A DNA stretch of 64,000 bases from positions 56,500,457 through 56,564,456 of the forward strand of contig NC_080420.1 in the NCBI RefSeq assembly GCF_029873635.1, read 5' to 3'. The position numbers and the translations under genes were made by a program. Below, piece by piece: positions 1 through 10,700 of this stretch. Below the pieces are notes generated by a model. It was not told where the DNA came from. It saw nothing but the letters and a program-made list of their open reading frames with translations, and did no database searches. Positions within the stretch are counted from its first letter, which is position 1; each line of letters begins with the position of its first letter. Source of the stretch: Malania oleifera (Eukaryota > Streptophyta > Magnoliopsida > Santalales > Ximeniaceae).

Positions 1-84
1 CTAGGCAAAAGCTACTAAGATCTGAGAAGGAAAAGCTTGGAGATTGAAGTCATAAGGTGGTGAGGGTGAGGCATAACAATGTAC

Positions 85-409
85 TGGTGTGGTCGTGAGG
101 TGAGGGTGAGGGTGCGAGGGTGTGGCAACCGAAAAGGGGGTTAGGTTGTAGGCCTCTAGAATTCTTTGTTGTTGTACAATTAGGAATTGGAATTTTGGGG
201 TTGAAACTTGAAAATTAAATATCCAACCCAACTTGAATATAATAGCAAAAAGTAAAATAAATGACAAAAATAAAGGGAGAGAAGTCCGTGCTTTGCATAT
301 TGTGGGTGTTTCTTTGGCGTTTAAGACTTTTTAGAAAAACTTAACTTAGGTTAATCTCTATGTACGAATGGACTTGTGTGGCCGTGAGGTGAGGGTGCGA
401 GGGTGTGGC
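85..409. repeat. Dispersed G-rich direct repeat, two copies
   Basis: A GTGAGG/GAGGGTG-rich segment at 85-126 recurs at 374-409 with one six-base unit fewer and two or three substitutions. Both copies end in GCGAGGGTGTGGC. The G-runs are short (three), so quadruplex formation is possible but weak. Confidence 0.7.
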
Positions 410-1148
410 TGTTAGAGACCAAAGCCACTTACATATGTTTTGCAAAAATATAGTTTTGCTAATATTTTATTTTATTTTATTTGCTTCTTAAAAAATAATA
501 CTAAAAAATGCCAAATCTATCCACCTAGGTATCACATCAATTAAAACTGTATCCAATACGATTCAACTTAGGTTTGAGTTTTTTCTTGGACCGATCCAGT
601 CTGTTTGGTTGAAATTTGAGATCAATCCAAACCAAAACTAACCCACAAACAATTTTAGAAATAGGGAGCTGACGTCTCTAAGGTGGGAGGGTAGATAGAC
701 ATGAAGAGGGCAAGGACAAATTTAGCATTAGCCCAATGTCTTAATTAAAAAGAAATTTGTGAGGAAGCTTGGGGGTGACCGTCTCCTCAATCCTCTTACA
801 TTCACACCTAATCTAATATCAAATGGGTCATGAGTCGATACAGTTTCATATTTTTACCTATAACTTTTTCTTAATTGTACCATCTTTAGCATCATTCATA
901 ATAAATAAATAAAAAGCTTCTAAATAAATTTTACTAAAATGCCTTTAAATGAGTTTTAATCAAACCAAAAAGTCTAAATTTGTCCAGCTCAATCTTATTA
1001 TTTTGACTCTGGTAATTTGCTGAAAAACAAAAATAGGTCATACAGTGAAATTCGAGCCAGGCGAGCGGAGCCATCGGGCTCGTTTGCAGCAGCTCTACTA
1101 CAACTGATTTGAGTTCACGCCTCACGGTTCAGAGGATGGCTCAGCACC

Positions 1149-1234
1149 TGGCGCGGGACTGAGAGAAGATTCATTTTAGTATTCATTCGCGTACGATTTA
1201 CGAACTTGACTGGCGCGGGACTGAGAGAAGATTC
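1149..1234. repeat. 24-bp perfect direct repeat in the proximal promoter
   Basis: Copies at 1149-1172 and 1211-1234 are identical, with a 62-bp period, and both begin TGGCGCGGGACTGAG. The TGGCGCGGGA core loosely resembles an E2F-type site on the reverse strand, but it lacks the T-run of a good match. The repeat lies about 215-300 bp upstream of the ankyrin start codon. Confidence 0.75.
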
Positions 1235-1352
1235 CAGTTTCCACTAACTACTAAATTTTTCTTATCACCGCCTCTTCTCACGCGGTGCCACCCTCCCCAA
1301 TCATTCCTCGCCCCAAACCCAGTTGTTATCTCATCTCTCAATCAACAAAAAA

Positions 1353-1379
1353 ATGCGCAATTATTTCAATGCCTTTTAG
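1353..1379 (+). other. Upstream ORF (8 codons) in the probable 5' leader
   Basis: An ATG at 1353 opens an eight-codon frame ending in TAG at 1377-1379. A second upstream ATG at 1369 opens a frame that runs past the main ATG (1449) in another frame, to about 1527. If transcription starts upstream of 1353, both would be read before the main start and could lower translation. The transcription start is unknown, so this is conditional. Confidence 0.4.
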
Positions 1380-1448
1380 CCCATTTCCTCCTCCACCTCT
1401 GGAGAGAGAAAGAGAGGGAGAGAGAGACCGCGTAGGGTTTGAGTTCAG

Positions 1449-1758
1449 ATGGACTCCAAGTCGCTTCGATTCATCACCTGCCAAGCCTTCTTCGCTGCCG
1501 TCCGATCCGGCGACCTCGAAGGCGTAAAGCTTCAGCTGGACAAACTGACCGGAGAAGAGGCGCCAGATGAGGCCTCGAGATCCGCTCTTATGGCGTTGCA
1601 GAATGATACCGGCGAAACAGCGATCTACATCGCGGCGGAGAACAATCTGCAGGCAATATTCAGCTACTTGCTAAACTTTTGCGATCTCCAAACTGTAATG
1701 ATCAGAACGAAGGCAGATATGTCTGCATTTCATGTCGCGGCTAAGCGCGGTCACTTGG
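1449..1758 (+). CDS. Ankyrin/PGG gene exon 1
   Basis: The exon starts at ATG 1449 and encodes residues 1-103 plus the first base of codon 104 (phase 1). The donor is G|GTGTGT at 1759. Reading through would hit TGA within three codons. Splicing to 5436 restores HLG-IVKELL, which continues an ankyrin helix. This is the first ATG that gives the ankyrin frame. Confidence 0.88.
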
Positions 1759-4700
1759 GTGTGTGATTCTGAAACTGTTAATTGCTTTTGATTTTGTATA
1801 ATTGTCTTTGAATTATTCGTTTAATCATATGCGTATTTCTTGGTTATACGAGTTGAATTTGCGTCGTTGTGCCTTGTTGTTCCGATTAACTGATTTCTTG
1901 GTTCTGTTTGGTTAGCACTTTGGAAGTGCTATTCTTACTTCTTTTTTTTTCAGTGAGAGAAGAATTTTATTAATAGAATAAGAATATACAGCCCGGAAAA
2001 TAAGACGTCTCCTCAACGTGGTCTGGAAAATCCAGATAAAAAACACAAAGAAGCAACCTGAAAACTGAAAAAACAAGAGAAAAACCAACACGACTCTCAA
2101 CACTCCAACGCAATCGCTTTGAATATTGGAAAAGCTCAGCCCCTTAAAATTCCCTAGCCTCACACACCAAAGAGAACCAAAAAATGTATCTTTTCCCAAA
2201 CCAGCAAATGAAATGATTTCTTCCCTAGAAAGATGGGCACATTACGCTCCATCCACAGCCCCCAAAAGACTGCAAAAAGGGCACATTTCCAGAGTGCTGC
2301 CCTTTCTTTTTCCCTGCCAAAACCAACAAAAGAAGCAGCTAGAAGGTCCTCCACTGCCCCAGAACTCACCCAACATTCGCCTAAAATACCAAATAGCTTA
2401 TTCCATACTCTCCAATCATAGTCACAATGAATGAACAAATGTGAGGCAGGTTCTGAAAAAAGCACACTGTATCTGGAGATATAGCCTTCAAAGGTCTCCT
2501 AATTTGCAGCATGTTATTGGTATTAATTCTTTCAAGCGCAACCAACTAGATAAAAGCCTTGATTTTAAAGGGGTGGCCTTCCAAATGGATTGGTAGAGAG
2601 GAAAAGATAAATTAGATCTATTCAGAAAAACACAAAAAGATTTGCAAGAATAGACCCTCGAAGGGTCCAAAGACCAAGATCGGCTATCCTCTTCTAAAGA
2701 AAAATGATAGTTATTTGACCAGACTAGCAAAGAGGATAGCTCCACCATCTTCCTAGTGTTTAACGTTGCACGAAAATGGAAGTGCCAAGAAGGCAAAGGA
2801 CCACCTGGATCAACAAAAAAAGAAGAAATTGAATCATCCTGATGAGGTGGACAAAACTGCATTCCCCTACCAAGGATCTTTCTAAAAATGGATATTACTA
2901 TCTCTTCCCAAGAGGGTTTTAATATGGGTAATGAAGAGAGGATAATTTTGAGAGATTGCTTTCCACAGACTCTCCAAAGGGCATCTAATTCTCAAATTGG
3001 TATCCCACACATTCTCATTAGCTGTTCTTACTTTTTTGCTTCTTAAAGTGAAATTACTGCAATTTTTATGCTAAAAAACTAAGAATGTATTTTGGAAATA
3101 CTAGGTGTTCAGTAGTGAAATCAGTTTTCACTTCTACTTTTAAAAAATTATAAATATGCCACTTTATTTTCTAGTTATTCAATTTTTATGTAAAAGTCTT
3201 GAAAAACAATAAATAGATATTTTCCAAGTTTCTCATACAATGCTGAAAATTTGGAAAACAATGTTGACATTTTTGTAATTTTTATTCAAAAATAAAAGCT
3301 GAAAAATGAAAACCATTTTACCTAAGGGCATCCTTGGCCCCTTTTCTTTGGTTTGATTCTCCTTGTTGAAAATTGAAACTGAACATGATTACTTGGGCTA
3401 TTTGTTAGTGATGTATTGAAAGAACGCCTATAATAACACATTGGTTGAGAGTCTAGAGAAACTTTGGCTTATAATGTTACACTCATTCCTCACATTTTAA
3501 GAACAAAACTGCGAGAACCGTGAGTCAAAGTAGACAATACTTGTGCTAAACATGAGAAAACTTTTGACGTCAACAATTGACATAATCTGTGGGAAGCACA
3601 AATTTTAGGATGAAGGACTCAAACTAAACCATACATAGGTTTTTGCTATTTACTCCCTCTTTTTTTATTTTTTTTGAAGTCCCTCTAACAGCTAATTCCG
3701 CATTTTAAAAGCAAGCTGGAGCTTTTTCTTCATTAAAACTTTTCATTTTGGTCAATTATGACATTTCCAGCATTTCATAACTTCATTTCTCAATGACTCA
3801 ATAGCTGTTCTCCCTATTATCAACTAGTTCTCAACTACATTACCAAACAATCTTACAACTTTTTTATCTGCCACTATTTATTTGCTTTTTGTTATTAACT
3901 CCTTTTCATTAGTCACGAGGGCCCTAACTGCTAAGCAGAATTTGGTTAGCACAAGTTACTTTTCTTGTTTTGGAAAGGAAGGATTTAATTATTTTTTGAT
4001 CTTAGAAAAAAGAAAATTACATCTACAATGGCAGTCATATGGGACACTTGCCTTTTGATATTGGATCTTTAGAATATGTTTACTATATTTTGGATACCGG
4101 CTTTGTAGCATGGTCATTGTAGGTTTACAGTTGATAGAGGGAAACTAAAATCCATGCTAATATGTTATGGTGGGTAAACGACTCAGTGTTTGTTTAAACC
4201 TTGTAATAATGCAATCTTTTGCAGTATAAGATGATGAATACAGATGAACATCAATTTGTAAGCAATTTTAGTTTTGTCCATTTCAATTTCCAATTATGCA
4301 CAAGTGTTTCAAATTTGCTTCGGCCATGATTTCTGGGCGTGCCTGGCACTTTGAACTTGATATGCTTCAGTGTGCTGTTTGGTTTCCTAATATGAGATAT
4401 GTTCTGTTTCAAATTTTTCACTTTGAATCTGAGATTACGGCTCACGCCCCCCCCCCCCCTGGGGCAAAAAAAAGCCTATATAAATAATTAAAAACTAAAT
4501 AGCTTCTCAGATACATAGGAAGAAAAAACTGTGAAGCTTTTAAGTGCAAAATGACTTCGGTGGTGTATTGCTGGTGGTTTTGTTTTTCTTCTTCTTTTTG
4601 ATCTCTCATAAAAAAAATTTTATTTTTTCTGCCTTATTGCTACATGGATGTAGATTTTCATGATGTACCCTCTCTCTTGTGCCATGCGATTTCTCTTGAA

Positions 4701-7700
4701 CTTAATTCTCATAATTGTTATAGGATTAATCTAGTCATGTGTGAGGTGAAAAAAATCATCCTTCTACATAAGCTTGAGAAGAATTTTAAATTATGGAGAG
4801 CATACGTCAAATTGCCAATACAGCAAAAGCAGCTCAATTATTTATGGAAGAAATTTGATTATAAATGATATTGATTTCTCAATGGTTCATCTTTGGCCTG
4901 CTTTTTATTTTTAACGAACTTGTTGCATCATAAGTTTTTGTCATCTGGAGTTAGAACTAAGAGTAAGCCATTTGGCTTTTGGAAATAAGTCATTTGGATT
5001 TGAATTGGATTTCGCAAGCTTTCGTGGGTTTTGACTAATAATTTATTGTCTTTGTTTCCTTTGCAAAGAATGCCTGTGGAAATAGCATTCTTCAAATCCA
5101 ATTGAATTTCACAGGCTTTCATAGGTTTTTTAGTATAAATCATTTTGTCTTGGTTTCCTTGCAAATCATAAAATAATTTATTTTACTTAGCATAAATCCT
5201 GGGAATAGTCATGATGATAGAAAAGAGAAAGTTACATGATCTTTGCAGTGAAAGTGGAGCTTTGTGCTTTTGAATGTTGTAATCCCGTGTAGTGCAGATA
5301 AAAGAATCCTGCTTTTTTAACCTGTATACTTTTTATAATGATATTTGATGCATTTCAACATGATATGTCATTGACAGTTATTTTATGTAGGGATTGTGAA
5401 GGAACTGATATGTCATTGACTGTTATTGTATCTAGGGATTGTAAAGGAACTTTTAGGCATTTGGCCTGAGCTTTGCGGATCATGTGACTCCTCGCAGACT
5501 AGCCCCCTTTATTCAGCTGCTGTTAAGGACCATTTGGATGTAGTGAATATCATATTAGATGTTGATGCCAGCTCAGCAAGGATTGTGCGCAAAAATGGAA
5601 AAACTTCATTGCATACAGCTGCTAGGTATGGCTTTCTTCGTATAGTAAAAGTACTTATAGAAAAAGATCCAGATATTGTGTGCATCAAAGATAAGAAGGG
5701 TCAAACTGCCCTCCACATGGCTGTAAAAGGTAAGTGTCCTTCTGTGGTTGAGGAGATTTTACTTACTGCTCCCTCAATCTTGAATGAGCGTGACAAGAAG
5801 GGTAATACAGCTGTGCATATAGCCACACGAAAATGCCGTCCAGAGGTAATTTCTATTGATTATCTATATTGGTTAAAACTATATAGTGTGTGTGTGTGTG
5901 TGTGTGTTTGTGTATCTTTAAACTTACTTTCATTATTTGTAACTTCTGTTTCTTTCAAATTTTTGCTAGTATAATTTTTCTTCCTCTTGCAACTAAGCAT
6001 TAAAGTCTTTCTTCATATATATTGTAAGCAATGCTGCCAATTGCACTTTGTACTGTGTTTCATGAAATGAACTTGAAGGCACTTCATTTCTTTTGGGGAA
6101 CTCTTACAGAACTCTAAAACATTTACCACAGACTTTTCCTGGATTTCCTTGTAGTACAAAAGAGAGATGGTGGAATCATCTTTTGAATGTGAGGAAATGG
6201 AGCAAACAGCTATGTGAATTGAAGAAGAGAGTTAAGAAAGATATGTTACACCTAGCATATATTTTTTTCAAGGAGAAAATGTGATACAGTGGAGGATAAC
6301 AAGAACTGCACCTAGCATCACATCCCTCACACCCCTTCAATAGAATTTATGATGCCTTGTGTGAATACTGCCCTCCCTCATGGTTGTTAAAATCGTGACT
6401 TGAATCGTAGAACGTACGATTCTATGATTCAAAATCACCCTGATGATCCAGCTCCCATGGAAAATCGCATTTCAGTTGAATCTTTGCAGAATCATACCTG
6501 AATTGGTGGAATCAAAATCGTGAGTAGAATCGTAACGGTTCTACAATTCTGCCTGGAATGGGTCTTTTCCCTCTTTGGGCTTGAATTGTAAGGTCCAATA
6601 TGTGTTTTTACTGTAAAGAGGGCCCAAAGTTTTTACATTAAGCCCAAAATCTTGAAATATAGGGCAAAATAGGTCCCAGCAGCTCTGTTTGACAGCTTTG
6701 GTGTTTGATTCTTCGATCAGCAGCGCTGCAACCAGCGAACCCTTCGAGCACTCTCGTCTCCCTATAACTCTCCTCTACTCTAATCAACTATTCCTGTAAG
6801 GCTGTAACAGTCCTGTTCGTGTTCAATGTGCAGTTCAGCATTCGCCAGCAGTTCTGTTCAACAGCTGAGGTGTTCAATACTTCGATCTGCAGCAAGGCAG
6901 CAACCGGCAAACCCTTCAAACACTCTCGTCTCTCTCTGAATCTCCTCTACTCTAGTTGACTACTCCTGTACGGCTTCAATGTGCAGTTCAGCACTCAACA
7001 GTTGACTCTTCTGTCGGCACTAGGTACTGAATCTTCTGATTGTTCTTTGGTGGTCAACTCCTTTCTTCAGTCGTCTCTCTGTCGAACACCTCAACAGCCA
7101 GCAGAGTTAGCACTCTTCTCTCTATCAACTCCTTTCTTCCTCTTTTTTTGCAGCTGTGCTTATTAAGCTTATAGTCTTAAGAATTGTCATAAAATTTCAT
7201 ATACATCTATTTTAAATATTTTTTAATTAAGCTTATTAATTGACTTATTAATTAAGCTTATAGCCTTAAAAGTTGTCATAAAATTCCATATACATTTATT
7301 TAAATAATTTTTTTTTTACACTGAAACTAGAATCTTATGATTCTTGATCCGATTCTACGATCTTATCGTGCAGACCCCTCCAACGATCCTACGTAGAATC
7401 CCATTTGTGACAACCTTTCCCTCCCTGATAGTGGTATCATTTTTTGACCAAGGGAATGAAGCAACTAGTTGCATGAGAGAGAGGAGAAGACTTAATGCAC
7501 TTACTCACTTAGCATACGTGTGTTTGAGATAAAATATTTGATATAATTTGAATGGCTTCTTGCTTAGGTGTGATGTGCTATGATGTTTCCTCCAAAGTGT
7601 GCAATAGCCTCTAGGTACACCTCTTAGTTATGATGTGACTATATCTGGTGCTGGCTCCCAAGTTAGGAGGCCCCAGTGCAAAACTCTGTAGGCTGCAGAC

Positions 7701-10700
7701 AAATAATTTGTTTCAGAAGAATGCTAGAGGAGATAGATATATGCTATAACCAATCAATTTTGAATTTTTTACATTTTTAAGGGCTTATGCCCATCATATC
7801 TGAGTTTAGTATTTGTCTTGGTACTTGTATCAATAATTTTGGAGCCTTGCCCACCACTCTCCTTTACCACACCTATGAGTTGCTAGTCTTCTAGTTTTCT
7901 TCAACCAAATTAGAGATTGAACTATATTTTCTTTAGGTCGGACTAGTAATTCAATCATTTGATTAATTATGGCAAAAGATAAAAATGAAATTACAAAATA
8001 TGTGAGGAAAATATAAAATATTCATTGAATTTCAAATGATACCATACAATGATAATTAGCTAGAAAAAAAAAAAACAAGATAAGATTTAAATGATAAAAT
8101 ATTCGATAAACGGTTTTTGTCAATATTACTTCTCATTAGATTGATACAATAGACCTCCTTTAGGAAGCTTAAGCATTGGGTGCAAGCAAAAAGATTTTTA
8201 TGGTTGGAGGGAATCCTCGAATTGGAGGAATTCTAAAGTTATGGAGATTTCTAAGAAAGTAAGTGGGTAAGGACAAAGAGAGCTAGATTGCTCGAGTGCT
8301 AGAATGCCCCTATGCCAAAATGGTTAGGGGTATTTATAAGAGCAAGGCATACATGTGTGGGCTTTATTAGACATTCAACCAGATAAAATACCAACCTATG
8401 GTAAAAAAACTGTCTTGTTGGAGCATTTTTTTCACGCATACATTGAGGAGAGCATAGGTTGGGTTCACCCTAGAGGATTTTTATACTCTGAGGCTGGATT
8501 GCTTTGGAAAGAGAACTTTGGGACGAACTAGTATGTTAAGGCTTGATATACATTGTCGGCCTACAACCTAACAACTTAGGCCTTTAGGTGAAGTGGTTGC
8601 TTAACATGTTATTAGTGCCGTGGTTGGCAGTTCTTGGTTCTAGTCTTGCTGCCTGCCCTTGTTGTATGGTTGTTAAAAATTATCTTATTCCCTCTACTGG
8701 GTTGTCTTTATTGCTTTTTTATCTCTCCACATGCAATGGCATTGCACTTGCGTGGGATTGTTAAAGCTTGATATACATTGTCGGCCCACAACCTAAAAGC
8801 TTAATCTGTTAGGTAAAGTGGTTGCTTAATATGATATTCTTGACGAGGAGGATTAGAGAAGTATCGCCCTCATGCAGTGATGCATTAAGGAGTTGTGAGA
8901 TAGACACTCTACTATTGTGAGAAGGCAACCTTCCTCTTTTCACTGTATGATAGCAAGACAGGCAAGTGGACACTTGGTTTGGGACAAGGGGATGAGCTCG
9001 AATTTGTAGCCTTCTTAGCTTATTGGCTATTTTTCGTTGTCTTTTTATACAATAGCCATGAAAATAGTAAGGGTTGTTGTTTTGCCCTAAAGAGTGCTCT
9101 ACTTAGGTTGATGTATCGTTTATTGGATCTATACTATGTAGCAGTTGTACTGCCGATGTATCAATTTTTGGAGATAAAGTATATTGGCTCTACATTCATT
9201 TAGATTTTCTTTTGATAGTGGTTGAGAGGATGTACTATCAAGCACAATTTTCTTTTGGCCTTTAGTTCAGGAAGGGCCCCTTGAGATCTTGGTCATGGTC
9301 TTAAGGTTTCTTCCAAGAGGCACCTACTAGATTACATTAATTGCTACTAGCATTTATCCTCAGAGCATCTTGACATCATATCAGGTCTAGAGATTTAAAG
9401 GATCAAGACATGAGCATCGTCTCACAAAGCTACCCAAGATGTACCTGCCATGATAAAGGGAAGTAGTGCCAGCACCGATTGAGATGAAAGGCATAGACAC
9501 TTGTACTCCTCACATTGTAGATCACAATAGTTTAGGTACAACTAGGGTGTACCTCAAGAGATTGTTTTATGAAGCTATTTCAATTATTGTTTTGGAAGTT
9601 TGGTTGCTACCTTTTCCTAAGCAAGGCATGCTAAGGGCGTCATAATTTGGTGGGTCACGTTCTTGCATGAGTTTGAGAAATTTATCTCTTAGAACCAGCA
9701 CAATTTATGTGCACATATGATGGGTCCTTAAGGTTCCCTTATCTTCCTAAGACCAAGAAAAGGAAGAGTGATGAGAGGCAAGCAATTAGGGAGGCAGGGA
9801 ATCTTCCTCGTAGTTAGTGAAGAAGGCATTTGATTCCCATTGCATGATGTGTGGAGCAAAAAAGCTTGTACCAACAAGTTAAGGATTTTTCTCATGTACT
9901 CATGCATGTTCCATTTCTTTTCTTTTTCTCCTCACCTCAACATGTATACGCAGCATTGCAGCAGCAATACTAATATGTTTCTCTTATTTTCTTGCTTTCC
10001 ATTCGAGATACCCATGTACAGTCCCTATGTTTCCACTACCTAAAACAAGTCCTCCCTCCCCCCCCCCCCCCTTTTTTTTAAAAAAAAAAAAAAGCCTCAA
10101 GAGACAAGGGAAAAAGGAATTTCTAAGAAGCAAGGGAGTAGAAGTAAAGGTGGATACTGCAATTAGCAAGAATGAAGTTTTTTACAGTGGCTTTAAGAGC
10201 AAGGATGGTGATAGTGATGCCACCACCCATGCTGACGAGAATAACAACAGCTAGGATGGGCATAGTGGCACAGTTCCATTCCTTTTTACATGGAACCGTG
10301 ACAGATGCAAGATGACTAGTTGGGCAGCCTTGGAAGGGTTCATTGATAATGTTGGATGGGTTGTGGAAGGAATTATGATAGACTTGGGTTCAATTATGAA
10401 GATGTTGTTGGGCATACTTTGAATGTCACTATGATGTTGTGGTGGATTCAGACAGTTACTAAGGTCGTATTCTTGGGCCAATGATGTGTGTTTTAGACCC
10501 TAGATGGTTACTCATGATAAAATGAGAAGGTGGTTGAGAGACTATATCTTAGGGGGCAGATAAGTGTCCTACCAACTTCAATGTGTTTTTGGGCACTAAG
10601 TGAGCACCTAAGGAGTGCTTGAGGGTGGGCTCTTAATACCTTAGAGGGGTGTCTTGGGCTTCCATATGGGGTTAGTATCCCCATGGTCAACCCATTGGAG

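Larger units (their letters stand above)
1..1448 (+). promoter_or_regulatory. Upstream region and 5' leader of the ankyrin/PGG gene
   Basis: No convincing coding sequence lies here; the short open frames have no recognisable composition or domain. The distal part is AT-rich with two G-rich repeat patches (near 85-126 and 374-409). The proximal part turns GC-richer from about 1040. It contains a 24-bp direct repeat (1149-1172 and 1211-1234) and a purine-rich GA tract at about 1402-1432 just before the start codon, a common 5'-leader feature in plants. I see no clear TATA box, so the transcription start cannot be fixed from sequence. Confidence 0.5.
6382..7418. mobile_element. Non-autonomous Mutator-like element (candidate)
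   Basis: The segment is flanked by an 11-bp direct repeat with one mismatch, CCCTCCCT[C/G]AT, at 6371-6381 and 7419-7429. That is near the 9-bp duplication typical of Mutator-like elements. The left end starts GGTTGTTAAAATCG and the right end, read in reverse, starts GGTTGTCACAAATG. Both termini carry several GATTCTAYGATTC-like motifs in inverted arrangement. No transposase is present. Inside are two tandem duplications. The terminal inverted repeats are poorly conserved, so the class is tentative. Confidence 0.5.

Noticed and set aside
1-267. 88-codon minus-strand frame at the left edge
   Set aside because: Low-complexity Pro/His/Ser-rich translation from the G-rich repeats; no domain, no gene context, and it runs off the window.
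10060-10093. C/T/A homopolymer block as a regulatory site
   Set aside because: Simple homopolymer runs of the sort that expand by slippage, and prone to sequencing error; no supporting context.
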